64,000 nucleotides of DNA from Sialis fuliginosa (GCA_961205875.1 OY540812.1:2542001-2606000), one strand, 5' to 3'; counted from the first letter of the stretch, positions 47,913-59,803 are shown. Notes: a model not told the origin generated them from the sequence alone. Translations and numbers: made by a program.

Positions 47913-48014
47913 TAATGAAGAAAAAAATATATAACGATATTAATTATGAGTAATTCATATCCATACTAAAACCCAATAAGATTATAAACAAATGAAAGGC
48001 CATAAGTGATATTC

Positions 48015-48135
48015 GAGTGATTTCGGCGGTGGCCGAGTGGGCCCAATCACTTCGTGGGCTAATGCGTGTTTGATAACCGTCTACTCCGTCCATTAGTGCG
48101 ACCAGATTAGTCGCTAATTCCAAGTAATTCTCGAC
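48015..48135. promoter_or_regulatory. Candidate conserved noncoding element
   Basis: tttcggcggtggccgagtgg, gcccaatcacttcgtgggct, ccgtctactccgtccattag and gattagtcgctaattcc: GC-richer, non-repetitive, with ATTAG/TAATT cores. Open frames are short. Enhancer is inference. Confidence 0.28.
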
Positions 48136-48426
48136 TTTTAACAGCTGACATTGGATTTCAATATAAAAAAAAACACATCCATGTTAAAGTGCTTCGGAGC
48201 CAGCCCTAGGTTTTTTGACCATTGTCTTTAACAATATAGAGACATTTTTCTTGTCACAGATATTGGTTATATATTTAATTTATTTGTTTTTGTGGTTGCA
48301 ATAGTGATGAGATAAGCCAACAGTGGCAGCTCGTATTGGAAAATTGTTGAGGATTATTTGATTTTTATAAATATAATATACTGGCACCAGTCTTGGACAC
48401 TACTCCAGTGTTGGACGCTTGTTTAA

Positions 48427-49090
48427 TTAAGGAGGTATTCTAGTCGAGAGGTACACATTTTGGATGTTTTTTAAAATTCGATAAAAAAAAACTAAGAATA
48501 TTTTTACTAGCCATTTTTTTATAAGATATTTATTGATATTTTAACAATAAAAATAAATAAATTTTTTTGAAATTTGAAAAAATTACAGGCTGGTAAAGTG
48601 GGGGAGTAAAAAATAAGGGTGCGTCCTTCTTGACATAATTCCAACCCTTCTAGTGATCTGAAATAGAAAATAAATAATTTTTTTTCACAAAATGGCGGCT
48701 GTTTGAAAAAAAGTGATTTTTTATAAAAAATCACTTTTTTTTTTTCAAAGTTTTGAATTTTTTAAAAATAGTAAAAAACAAAATATTTACATAATTATAG
48801 TTCCAACAATAGAGGGATATACAATGAAGGTCCACACCAAATTTCAAGTTATTCGGTTTATTAGAACTTGAGAAATTCCGTCAGACGTATTAGAAAAAGT
48901 AGTTTCGAGAAAAACGCGTTTAAAGTCTGTACTTACATTTCATTAATTCTTTTTATATAGCTATAACTCTGTAAATATTTGAAATTTTGAAAATTCCTTT
49001 GGATGATATATTTTTGAAGGTCTAATCTTTAAAAATATGGAAGAAAAAAAATCGATATTTTCAAAATTCTAGACTAGAATACCCCCTTAA
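48427..49090. mobile_element. MITE with TTAAGGAGGTATTCTAG ends, in a TTAA site
   Basis: Left end TTAAGGAGGTATTCTAGTC, right end GACTAGAATACCCCCTTAA. TTAA lies at both edges. It interrupts a MITE B-type fragment (ggcaccagtcttggacacta...gtttaat | taaatatac). The middle has facing A-rich and T-rich tracts at 48715-48745. Confidence 0.7.
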
Positions 49091-49106
49091 TTAAATATAC
49101 TTATGT

Positions 49107-49400
49107 CCGGTATTATAAAGGAGCTAGCAAATTTGCTAGCTAGCAAGCACTTTCAAATGAGATATCAAACTTATATGACAGTTATTTTGGAGTTTGTTGA
49201 TGACTTTGACAAGTTTCGCGCACGCGTTTTAGGTAAACACCAACGGTATTAAAACAGTGGTGATATTATGAAAATTATTTTGTACGGTGAAAGATACCAA
49301 CTGTGTTACAATTAGTTAGCTAATCCATAGATAATAACAAAGAATTCGTACCCCGTTGAAAGTGCTTGTTAGTTAATAAATTTTAGTAATATACCCTTTA
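49107..49400. repeat. Repeat D, copy 3
   Basis: Starts ccggtattataaaggagctagcaaatttgctagctagcaag and includes tttcgcgcacgcgt, aacagtggtgatattatgaaaa and ccccgttgaaagtgcttg. The right end is decayed. A (TA)n run follows at 49439-49461. Confidence 0.7.
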
Positions 49401-49957
49401 AACCCTATGCATAGACTGCCACTGATTCCTATTAAAGTTTATATATATATATATATATATATTTATATAAAATAATTTTAATGTTTTGGTTATATTATGA
49501 GATGCCGTCAGTCTTGTTTTTGAATATTTTAATGGTCTCTAGATGTAATTTCGTTTCAGTGTTTTAATTATTAACAGATATATTGTACTTATATTTATTT
49601 ATGGTTTCTTATTTAATAGATAAATAAACACTAATATACTAATGGCTATATATCTACCGTTAAAATTCTATACTCTATAATATATTGGTGACGATTTACG
49701 AAAGACCACCTGAATTATCTCTACTGAATTTTCTACTTAAGTATTTTCATTATATGTGCATAAAATTAATGTATTTTTAAGTGTTTATATGGTTTTATTC
49801 GAGCTTCATAAATTTATTAATTGATTGAGCTGATTAAAAAATTTTGAGAAAGTAAATTATTTGTTAAGTTAGCTTCTGAAAGTACTTAAAATCTATGTGA
49901 TATGGATGAGTAAAATGTATATTATTTATTGTCCGGTAACGTTTTTTAAGGATATAA

Positions 49958-50180
49958 TTTACTAGCTGAGCTCACGTGGACTACGAAATTATTGTTTAGG
50001 ATTTTGGGAAAATATAGTTGAACTGCTTATTCCTTGTGTTACCTAACGTACCAAAATATATACTAAAACCTTGGCTAAGAACATATCTATGAATAAAAAT
50101 CGGATAAGTGGTTCTTGAGCGATAAGCGCACTGACGGACAGACAGACAGAAGGACATTGGGCTTTATAATATACATATAT
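49958..50180 (+). repeat. Retroposon copy (agctgagctcacgtgg...ctttataatatacatatatgg)
   Basis: Starts with ctagctgagctcacgtggac, contains gaataaaaatcggataagtgg, then cgcactgacggacagacagacag and a decayed 3' tail. An inverted relative is at 61312-61975. Confidence 0.65.
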
Positions 50181-50249
50181 GGATTTTGAATCTATATTTC
50201 GGAATATAAACTACTCAATGATATTTTTATAAGAAGAACTATAATGGTT

Positions 50250-50690
50250 GTTATTATAAAGGAGCTAACAAAATTTGTTAGCACTTTCAACGGGGTATAT
50301 GATACCTATTATCTATGGATTTGTTTTGGGATTTAGATCAGTGATACTTCAACTTATTATAAAACAGTTGGCGACTCTGACCGTCCAAGATAATGGATCT
50401 TGGCTTCTGGATGTAAGCCGCGTCGGTTTGGTCGTGTTATCGGCTTACGTTTCGTCACACATTGCAGTGGACATCTTCAGGGCTCTTCTAAAAGTGCCGA
50501 TAACACGACCAAACCGACGCGGCTTACTACCAGAAGCCAAGATTCATATAGAGATCACCGCGGAAGCCTCAAGACTCGTACAAGATAATTTTCATAATAT
50601 CACCACTGTTTTAATACCATTGCTGTTTACCTACCGCGCGTGCGAGAAACTTGTAAAATACTTAATGAAACTTCTAGTTCCAAATTACAA
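50250..50690. repeat. Repeat D, copy 4, carrying the palindromic unit
   Basis: Left ttattataaaggagctaacaaaatttg, right caccactgttttaataccat...aaacttctagttcc. The family's right half is in place but interrupted by 50398-50580. The 151-codon open frame across it is incidental. Confidence 0.7.
50398..50580. mobile_element. Palindromic unit with hammerhead-like core, copy 2
   Basis: 45-bp arms (cttggcttctgg.tgtaagccgcgtcgg... and the reverse complement ending at 50541) are almost perfectly complementary. The loop on the minus strand (50480 to 50449) reads CUGAAGA, U, GUC-CAC / GUG-U-GAC hairpin, GAAAC, matching hammerhead core order with a stem II of six pairs and one bulge. The tail agatcaccgcggaagcctcaaga is shared with copy 3. 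Inserted in a repeat D copy, hence mobile. Confidence 0.55.
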
Positions 50691-51030
50691 TATTTTTTTA
50701 TTGAAAATTAATAATTTTACTAGAGTTTGAAGACACCCGACGCCTCTCCTGATTTGGCGCCCTGTGTGGTCGCCAAACCTACCCCCTCTCCCTCTAAATG
50801 CGTGTTTGTTCTTATATGAATAATCTTCAAAAAGAGAAAGTGATAAAAACTTAAAATTATCTTAATATTAAATAGCAAATGATTTCACATTATTTAATAT
50901 ACCAACATTAAAAAAAAATAACATTAATATTTTAACACGAATAAAATATTGAAATGCTGTTTACAATAACGCATTAAACAAGTAATAAAAGCAATTTTCA
51001 CACTATATTTAACAGTTGTACCTATGTATA

Positions 51031-51764
51031 CAGGGTGGTCCAGTTTAGATTCATTTAATAGGGTAGGTAGTCACTTTGGGGATTATTTAGATAAATTTAT
51101 AACTGGAAAACTGTAAAACCCAGGTCCAAACTTTGTATAGTGAATTTGTAGGCAACATTATGACACATCAAAATAATGATAAAAAATACCACCTGTTATA
51201 GGTACTTTTGGGGAAAAATGTCATTTTCATAAAAATTTTCAAAAAAATAAACATATTTTTTGACTTTGATGAGAAATAACTTTGAACTGAAAATACGGCT
51301 AGCAATAACGCTAATACTGAAAAATACGTTAGTTAATTACCTATGAAACTGACTTATTGTGGTTACTCTAGTTACACGGATAGAAAAATTGACTTGGGCC
51401 AAGAAATCCTTGTTTTTTATATAACGAAAACAATATTTTCTTAATTTAAGAATATACTCTTAATCCAGAAAATTGTTGTTTCTCTTTAAAGAAATATTGT
51501 TGGACGAAAACAATAATATACTTGGATTAAGAATACATTCTTATATTAAGAAAATATTGTTTTCGTTATATATAAAACAAGATTTTCTTGACCAAAGTCA
51601 CTTTTCTACCTGTGTACGTTACTTTGGAAGTTATGAGATAATCTTTGTTGAAAATTTTAAACACTCTGTAGCTCAGAGGGTGTTGAAGATAGACCCCACC
51701 TTCCCGTACAATGAGCCAAAGAATCGGCTCTTAAAATATCTGTATCCCAAACCGGACCACCCTG
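51031..51764. mobile_element. DNA transposon remnant, CAGGGTGGTCCAGTTT ends, TA target
   Basis: Left end CAGGGTGGTCCAGTTT, right end AAACCGGACCACCCTG, TA flanks, 734 bp. A second foldback element is nested at 51374-51615. The 119-codon frame spanning both is incidental. Confidence 0.75.
51374..51615. mobile_element. Nested foldback MITE
   Basis: Inverted arms acacggatagaaaaattgact and agtcacttttctacctgtgt continue inward through tataacgaaaacaatattttc / gaaaatattgttttcgttata, so nearly all of the 242 bp is palindromic. Confidence 0.75.
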
Positions 51765-52188
51765 TATATTTATCAATAACACATATTATATACATGCAAA
51801 CATTTACACTAAATGCACGGCATTTGAATTGAAATTACGAAAATGTGTTCGTACACAAATAATACAAATAATTTTGTATAACGAGTGTTGGAAAGTTCAA
51901 ATTCGACAAACACACATATTATAATGGAGGCCTCAAACTAAACCTGTTATTTGTGAGACAATAAGTGTTTGATTGACTCAAAATTGTACTGTGGTTATGT
52001 GAGATTGCAATTTAGGAGGTGATATCTTGACAGAGGTGGGTTGCTATTGGATTTGCCAGGGGGGATATTTAAACGCGGATTTTTTTTAATTCGAAGGGGT
52101 AAAAACAATTAATAATTAATTAATTTTAATTAATTTTTGTAAGAGAATTAATTCCGGGGGAATAAATTTGTAAAATTCATGTAAAAGA

Positions 52189-52925
52189 CACAAAAACATC
52201 TGCCAAGTAAATGCACAGTGCTTCCTCGTGCTAAATTCACCAAAGGTAGTTAATTATTCAACAATTTAAATAAAAACCGATAGTGTTTATATAAATTGCC
52301 TGGAATTGGTTAACAATTTAATTTTTATACAATTTTACTAAAAAATATTAGTTCGAAATTTTTCATAAAACGCACCTGAATATTTTTTCATATATTTTTA
52401 ATTTTTTGGAAATTTTAATCTAAATCTAAATTTATGCAAATGTCAAAATGACATTTAAAACGCTAAAATGACATTTAATATATCCAAGCAATATCAATTT
52501 AGAAAAACAAAACACGAATTTTTAAAATAAATAGCTATATAAATCTTTGTAAGGGAATATTTTACAACAAACGTTGTAGCTCCATATTATAGGAAATTTA
52601 ATGCTCTACAAAAAATATTCTATAAAATTTTCACGTAACATGTGTCGTTCTTGAGATATCTTGAAAAAATAAATATTTTGGGGTGTCACCCCTCCCCCTT
52701 ACATACGATTTTGAAATACGACCGTTCTCAAGCCAGACCCAACCATCCGACCAAGTTTCAATAATATCGGTTCAGTAGTTCATGAGTTATGCTTGGGACA
52801 AGGATTCAGAGGACAGACAGACGGACACACGGACGTACAGACAGACAGACACGGAACGAAAAGTGTTTGCGTTGACGTGAAACGGATAAATCAAATTAAA
52901 ATTTTGAAATCGATATTGCTAGGAA
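52189..52925 (+). repeat. Repeat A, copy 3 (most complete)
   Basis: Runs from agacacaaaaacatctgcca to aaatcgatattgctaggaag, with the tail ggacagacagacggacacac and cacggaacgaaaagtg. A short internal duplication (tgacattta) is present near 52448-52479. Confidence 0.75.
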
Positions 52926-53784
52926 GCAAAATACAAAAAAAAATTAAATGATAAAATTACTTTCAGCCCAGCCTGTATATACTTTATAATATTTTTTAAC
53001 ATGTACCGTCACTGTTTTTTAACGTATATTCGCAACTATCAAATTTACACAAAAGGTGCAATACGGAACTAGAGTTCATAAAAAGTGCATGTCGTAAATA
53101 TGAAGCTAAAAGCTTTTTTCGTTCGTGTTTCTTTGTGTTTTCTTTTATTTCTTATTTTCTTTTTATGCTAAAAACATTGACATTTCGATTTATTGTAATC
53201 ATTGTTGGGTGATAATGTATTCTAAACAAAGTAACTAGAGTTAATTGAAACAAAAACGAAAAAATAAAATATTCTTGTGTATTTTATGTTGCCTTTTATA
53301 AATTTTAAGATAGTTTTTTTACAAGGCATTAAAATATAACAGTATAAAATTTCTTTTAGATATTATCAATCAATACACCAAAAACATTTTAATGCAATTT
53401 TTTTCAAATTTTATTTATTATTTATTAATGATTTTATATATGCAAAAAGACAGTACCTACTTTTTAAGTGTTCTTAACTAACTTTAACTTCATCGCACTA
53501 TAACTCATAAACGGTAAGTTCTACAAAAATAAGCCTACAAAAGGATGTAAAGAAAATTTAATACTAAACAAAAAAGGTATTCACCATTTTTATCGTAGCA
53601 TTAACAGTTTGCGAGATATTTACGTTTAAACTTTTCGCAAAGATAACAGCTTTCATCCCCTATTATCAGGCGACACTCTATAAAATATTTTTGCCCGATT
53701 GACTGGGCTATAGTAAATATTAATATATTAATTTGTTTAAAAAATATTCTTTTAAAATATTTAATAGTCAACTAACGCCTTGAA

Positions 53785-53975
53785 CCCGGTGTTACCTGGG
53801 GATATAAATTTAATCTGTAATAAACCTATTAACTTTATGAAATTTACACAAATTATACTATTAAAACTTCCTCGTGAAATATTCTATCCATTAGTGAAAA
53901 CCGGAATAAAATCCGTTCAGTATTTACTGAGAAAATCGTGCACAGACAGACAGATGCGGCGGAGGACTTATTTGC
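53785..53975 (+). repeat. Retroposon tail, sister of 34990-35210
   Basis: acctggggatataaatttaatctg, gaaaaccggaataaaatccg and cgtgcacagacagacagatg. Confidence 0.65.
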
Positions 53976-54094
53976 TGTGGCACATGTCAGTTAAGATGTT
54001 TTAATTAGTTTGAGTTAATGACCATAAGATTGCTACAAATGAAAATTAAATAAAAATGTCCGTTAAATTATTATTATTATTATTATAATTGTTT

Positions 54095-54265
54095 ATTCAT
54101 GGAAATGCCCCGCATGTATGCAAATGTACAACAAACATGTTGTTGTTAGAATTGTATCAGAGAGCTCTATGTGTATAATTAGGTTTTATATAGCCGCGAG
54201 CATTCTTCGCCCGCTTTGGCAAATGTCATTGTTCCCACAACAATATATACTCGCTAAATTATTGT
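54095..54265. promoter_or_regulatory. Candidate conserved noncoding element with octamer
   Basis: Non-repetitive block with an ATGCAAAT octamer (54118-54125), a palindrome acaacaaacatgttgttgt, gtataattaggttttatatag, cgcgagcattcttcgcccgc and tggcaaatgtcattgttccc. High complexity relative to flanks suggests a POU/homeodomain-bound enhancer; inference. Confidence 0.3.
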
Positions 54266-54405
54266 GGTACTGAGTTTACAACAACTTAGATAACCGTTAA
54301 ATTATTCAAGCAGTAATAGGTACGTCAGGAGCGTAGTACCTAGATTTAAAATGGTCTAATCTAATATAGGTAAGTAGTAAATTAATTTATTAATATAGAT
54401 ATATA

Positions 54406-55310
54406 CAGTGTATTCCAAGTTGATTAAGGCGGCTATTACACTATCAAATAAATATGTCAAAGATCTTTGACAAAGATTTGATCATATTTCTTTGATAAAA
54501 TACGAGATTTTGTTTTATTACACTACATAAAATATTTGATAATATTTTCTCAATATTATCTAGGGATATTTTCTTCTTTTTTGGTGCCTTTTGAATATCA
54601 GTGCGTGGATATTCGTCAATTGACGCGATCGAGGTTTGAATTTACAACCGTGTATTGTGGTTTTTATAATCAATAAGAATATTATCATATAATACTGGAT
54701 TTTGTTGATATTCATATATTAATAATTATGTAACTGTAACTGTCAGTGATAACTTGGTAGTCGCCATTTTATTTTTGATGTCAAAAAACTTTGATCAAAT
54801 ATAAGAGACTGTCATTAACTATGATCATAGAAATATTATGAAGGTAAATATTATAAAAGTTGACTTATTACACTGTCATATTTCATTGATCAAAGATATT
54901 TTATCATATTTCTTTGATAGTGCAATAGCCGCCTAAAACATAGGAAATTTAACATGGGGGCAATTAGAAGTGTTGTAGTAGCCTTTGGTCAAATTTAACG
55001 TTGTGTCATTGGTGCATTTTGAAATGCCGCCACAAAATTTAATAAAATAGTAATTAGTATTTTGTTTTCAAATTTATATCTGCCAAAAAATATTATTACA
55101 ATTTTATCTAGGATGCTTACTTTTATTTCATTAGGGTATTTTATTCTTTATTAAAGTTGAAAACAAAATACTGTTGATTAATTTAAAATTTATCAGTTAG
55201 TTTCGAGGCGGCATTTCAAAATGCACGTTAAATTTGACCAAAGGTTACTACAACATTTCTAATTGTCCCATGTTAAATTTCCTATGTCTTAATCAACTTG
55301 GAATACACTG
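54406..55310. mobile_element. MITE E copy 1 (CAGTGTATTCCAAGTTGATTA ends) interrupted by MITE C
   Basis: Left CAGTGTATTCCAAGTTGATT, right AATCAACTTGGAATACACTG, with TA flanks. Inner mirrored blocks cattttgaaatgccgcc and ggcggcatttcaaaatg. MITE C copy 3 lies in the left terminal repeat. Confidence 0.85.
54428..54933. mobile_element. MITE C copy 3, full length, TAA duplication
   Basis: Ends GGCGGCTATTACACTATC and GATAGTGCAATAGCCGCC; TAA at 54425-54427 and 54934-54936. MITE E copy 2 shows the empty site (ttgattaagacatagg), which proves the 3-bp duplication and fits PIF/Harbinger. Confidence 0.88.
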
Positions 55311-55956
55311 TATAGTGTGTATATAGATACCTAATTTTTAAGGGAGGGGATTTCTTTGTAGACTTAGATATTTAAATATTTTTGAATTTGATATACTCAA
55401 TTGATTATTAAATATTTATTAATTAGAATGAGAAAATAATTTAGTTATGGCATCCTTAATTTTTCCAATCAACTTTTAAAAGATATCGTGATAGTTTTCG
55501 CAAATTATCGAAGTTATACTATATATTTTATGTCACATATTAAATATTTATTGAATATGGTTGTACCAGTAACATATTTATTAAAAACATCCGGTTTATT
55601 TATTTAATAATGTAGTCAGTGACAATTCCTTACACAAAAATTATAGGTTGCGCTACATTTAAAGGAAAGTAAAAGTGGAAAAAAACAATTTACCCTGAAG
55701 GCAACTTTGTTTCCTCTTGCAACAAAAACTATATTTTTCATGTCATCTATATGTGTGGGGAATATTACCTTATTCGGTTTTGTACATTTTACTCGCAAAT
55801 TAAAAAAAAAATATTGAAACGTTGGGGGTGAAATCACCCCTTGAATTTTTTTTATTTCTATTTTATTATTTTCAAACGATATAAGATAAAAACAAAAGTT
55901 TTTAACAATAATTACCTCCCATATTTAGGTCTATCATTTAGTGAAAAACAGTATAA

Positions 55957-56513
55957 GGTACTGGCACCAGTCTTGGATATGACTCCAGTAATGGCTATTT
56001 TTTAATTAAATGTACTGAATTAGTAATATTTGTTGATATTTGATTACTACCATCTCTGAATATTAACCTATATACATTTAACTGTCTTACAGCGTGATTT
56101 GATGATAATCGACCAATAGGTGTCAAAATGGTGGATATTTAAACAAATTATTAGTATAATTTATTTATTAATTATTATATTATCATTTCAACTGCTTAAA
56201 GACAATTTGACGATTCTTTCTTTTATATCTTTTGTGTCGTAGTATTTATCATTTTGTAATCATTAGCAAGTGTCCATCACTGCGTGCTCATTACTGGTTT
56301 TACTTTATCCATTACTGGAGAAAACACATAAAATAAAAGGCTATAATTAAAAAAAAAAACTATATTTGCAGACTTTGGTAATTAAATTGATTAAATAAAG
56401 AGTTACTTTTTTTTTTTAGTAACGCGAGTTCATGAGAATTACAAAAAAGAAGCCCGTCAATCACAAAAACAGTAAACCTTGCTCTTATAGCGGCCATAAC
56501 TGGTGCCAGAACC
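55957..56513 (+). mobile_element. MITE B copy 7, best preserved copy
   Basis: Ends ggtactggcaccagtcttgg and ccataactggtgccagaacc, 557 bp. Useful as the reference for the family; the flanks are TAA on the left and TTA on the right, so a target duplication is not settled. Confidence 0.85.
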
Positions 56514-56859
56514 TTATTAAAAAACACTTTTCTAACTTTTTTTTAACCTTATACCGTGTAGACCAGAAAAAAACCAGTTGTTTTAAAACACTTTGTTTTT
56601 AAAAATGTATAGGGTTATTGTACTTTTGTCAAAAAGACACGATTTGTTTTTTCGGTCTAAACACGGCATTAGGGTTACAAATATATTTTGTATTTTCAAA
56701 GCTGTCTAAAAAGTTCAAGAGGAGCTAGAAGACAAAAAAAAATATTTTGTATGATGGCGTCATTTGCAATACAGAACTCAATTTCAAAAAAATTGTCGCT
56801 TACGATAATTGAGCGGTTAGGGTTCGAAATTCAGGACAACTGAAGCAAAATCTGAGAAT

Positions 56860-57150
56860 CTAATCAATCACGAGTGTTGGGGGGAGGGGGGGGACAACCA
56901 TGATTAAGTTATACAAACGGGAAACAGATTTTACGAGAGTTGCATGCACTAGATTAATCAGACGAAAGGGAAGCAGTTTGCACAAGAATTTATTCTTATT
57001 AGACCGCCGGGATTCGAGCTGGTGGACTGTTGTTGGGCACGCGATATCCGAGCACGATTTATATTATTATTTCTTTATATGTTGTGACTTAATAAAATTT
57101 ATATATTTCGCATGTCTAATCAAAGAAAATAGTTGATGTGTTTATTGGTA
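56860..57150. promoter_or_regulatory. Candidate conserved noncoding element
   Basis: aatctaatcaatcacgagtg, ccatgattaagttatacaaa, gcactagattaatcagacga, accgccgggattcgagctgg and ttgggcacgcgatatccgag are non-repetitive and rich in TAAT/GATTA cores. A 78-codon open frame crosses it without family likeness. Confidence 0.25.
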
Positions 57151-57420
57151 CGGCGGAACAATATTGTGCATGTTTCTATTATCATATACTGATACAAATT
57201 CTATATAAGTAACGTATCGTCAATATATCGTCCTTGTTTATTATTCAATATATGAGAAATTGGACTGAATGTAATTTACGAATCCTCAGCAATAAAATAT
57301 TATGTGATCTATTATCTTCACACGTAATGTGGAAGAAATGAATTTTGATGTTTGCAATAAACAAATACAGTCGGGACTCGTTTATTCTAAGCCTTCTGAA
57401 TCGTTTTGACACGAGGAAGT

Positions 57421-57745
57421 CGGTATTATAAAGGAGTTAACAAAATTTGCTAGCTAGCAATTACATTCAAATGGGGTATTAATTCTGTACTAGTATCTAT
57501 GGATTAGTTATGGAATTTAGAGCAGTGACACTTCAACTAATTGTAACACAGTTGGCATATTTGACAGTACAAAATAATTTTCATAACATCACCACTGTTT
57601 TAATACCGTTTGTATTTACCTACAACGCGTGCGCGAAACTTGTCAAAGTCATCAACAAACTCCAAAAGAACTGTTATATAAGTTTGATATCTCAGTTGAA
57701 AGTGCTTGCTAGCTAACAAATTTGTTAGGTCCTTTATGATACCGG
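57421..57745. mobile_element. Repeat D, copy 5, complete MITE
   Basis: Inverted ends cggtattataaaggag and (c)tcctttatgataccgg with mirrored ttgctagctagcaa blocks. 325 bp. Because it is complete, it defines the family; no clear duplication is seen. Confidence 0.75.
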
Positions 57746-57768
57746 ATATAAGTCGAGAGGGGCTCCCA

Positions 57769-58388
57769 CCAAGTTATGTATAGATCCTTGACCAATCAGC
57801 GTTGGCGCGGGAATTGACGTCACCACGAAGATGTATTCAAATGTTATAAATGTATAATAGAATATCAATTACAAGAAATCCTTTATTTATTCTTGTCTTC
57901 GTATTTTTTGATATTTTAACAACATATACAATCAAAGAAGTACAAATTCGACATTGCAAAATCATGAAAAAGCTATCACAGACAATTTTGTCTATTCGGG
58001 AAGTGTCATTTTTACTGTTCTTAAGTTGGCAATACGTTCTGTGATTTTGAGTTTTTGACAGCTTTCTATGATTTCGCAATGTCGAATTTTTTGTAATTGA
58101 TATTCTATATGGTAGTAATCTAATATCAATAAATATTTTTAATTAAATAAGTGTCCAACACTGGGATATTGTCTAAAACTGGTGTCGGTACCTTAGAATG
58201 CCTACAAAAGAATAAATCTTTTTTTTAAATATCAAAAAATACGAAAACAAGAATAAATGAAGGATTTTTTTGTAATTGATATTCTATTATACATTTATAA
58301 CATTTGAATACGTCTTCGTGGTGACTTCAATTCCCGCGCCAACACTGATTGGTCAAGGAGCTATAGAGACTATGTATGTAAGCCTTGG
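57769..58388. mobile_element. Foldback element with TTGACCAATCAGCGTTGGCGCGGG arms
   Basis: Left arm ccttgaccaatcagcgttgg, cgcgggaattgacgtcacca and caaatgttataaatgtataa; the right arm is the reverse complement ending ...ttggtcaaggagctat at 58365. Inner parts are mirrored again (attacaagaaatcctttatttattcttg). A fragment of a MITE B-like element (58110-58195) lies in the middle. Confidence 0.75.
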
Positions 58389-59039
58389 TATTTAATATTT
58401 ATCGTTAATAGTTAATCGTGATAGTGAAATAATTTTACTTTACTTTTAATTTGGAATATGAGCAAGGTGACGAGTGACGACGGTGATATGTGTCTCTAAT
58501 TAATTCTACAAAAATTATATGTTCGTTTACGCCATGACTCGAGAATGGTGAGAGAAAAAATTTCGAATAAACGAAACTCCGCATTTCCGATAAACGAGAC
58601 AGAATAAACAAGACATAGAATAAATATATTTTTTTGTTAAAATATCAAATATCACGTGCAAAATTTTATTTCATTTTTGCGGTTGTATTAGTTTAGTTTA
58701 GGAATTTATAACAACTATATATTTGTCTTTTTTTATCGAAAACCGATTAACAAAATATACATCCATATAATAATTACTTTCTACAATTAGGTTGAAATAA
58801 CTATTTATTGTACACATAAATCTAACAGTAAAATCTAGAAAAACTGCACACCCAACAATCATTATCTGTCAAACACTCATATAAATATAAAAAAAAATAT
58901 TTTATGAATGAACAAGACCAAAAAAATCAATTCTATATGATATATATATGTATAAAAACAATAAAGTCAATCCATTCCACGTCGAACTCATCAATAATCA
59001 AAAACTAACTTGAAAATTGCTTGAGCACACAATATAAAT

Positions 59040-59175
59040 GACGTATAGTCGACCGAGTGAGTAGTGCTTGTGTTTGGCGTTGAGTCACGTCGAGTGTTCG
59101 CGTTGGCCGACTATCACAATCACAGCAATTTACCGCATGAGCGCAACAGCACCGGTTTAAAATCCGATGCCTGAC
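59040..59175. promoter_or_regulatory. GC-richer block, possible promoter or conserved element
   Basis: gtatagtcgaccgagtgagt, tggcgttgagtcacgtcgag, cgcgttggccgactatcaca and gcatgagcgcaacagcaccgg stand out from AT-rich flanks. It has a partial mirror (tagtcgacc / ggccgacta). Could be a transcription start region, but no gene is recognised beside it. Confidence 0.22.
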
Positions 59176-59344
59176 CGCAACACAACACTTCTGTTTTTTT
59201 TATACACAAGCTCGGAGCTGAGATGTTTTTATGTTAAAACTATATTATTCAATATTATGATACAATTAGTTTTGTTACTTTAAGCAGGGGTGATTAAATT
59301 ATGTTTTTACTAAAAATCTATACGACAATGTGTATTTGTTTATA

Positions 59345-59705
59345 AAAGATATACCGTTTGAAAGAGTATACTTCTAAGATGGTCCCATATAAATTTTATC
59401 CGAATCTGACCACGGACTTCGAAGAGAAAAATTTAAAAAAACTTAATAAAAAACCAAAAAACTGAAATATATACCTATACTATTAAATTTTTTAAGTCGG
59501 TGCCAAGCCAATAAAAAAAATAATACTGTTTTAAAACACTGTTAAATTTAATTATTATCTATAGGGTCAACTGGGGTAAAAGTGAAACAAAATACAAATC
59601 TTTCATGTTTTTTTGACAGTTAACGATACAAATTTATACTTTAATTTTTTCTACTAGATGCGCTTATGAATAACCATTACGTCATTTGAACTGTACTGAC
59701 AAATC
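59345..59705. repeat. Interspersed repeat, reverse copy of 45960-46320
   Basis: tgtttgaaagagtata-type text, ggtcccatataaattttatc and tagggtcaactggggtaaaa correspond in reverse to 45960-46320. Confidence 0.6.
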
Positions 59706-59803
59706 CCATTGAAATTTTTCATGTATTAAAAATTATTTAAAAATAAATTAAAGAACATGGAAGTCATGTATGGTTCTCCATACCGATATTTACTACATAT
59801 ATA

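Noticed and set aside
50275-50730. 151-codon open frame, longest in the window
   Set aside because: It spans repeat D and the inserted palindromic unit; half of it translates a hairpin arm and its complement.
51473-51832. 119-codon frame
   Set aside because: It crosses the nested foldback and the transposon end, including the terminal inverted repeat.
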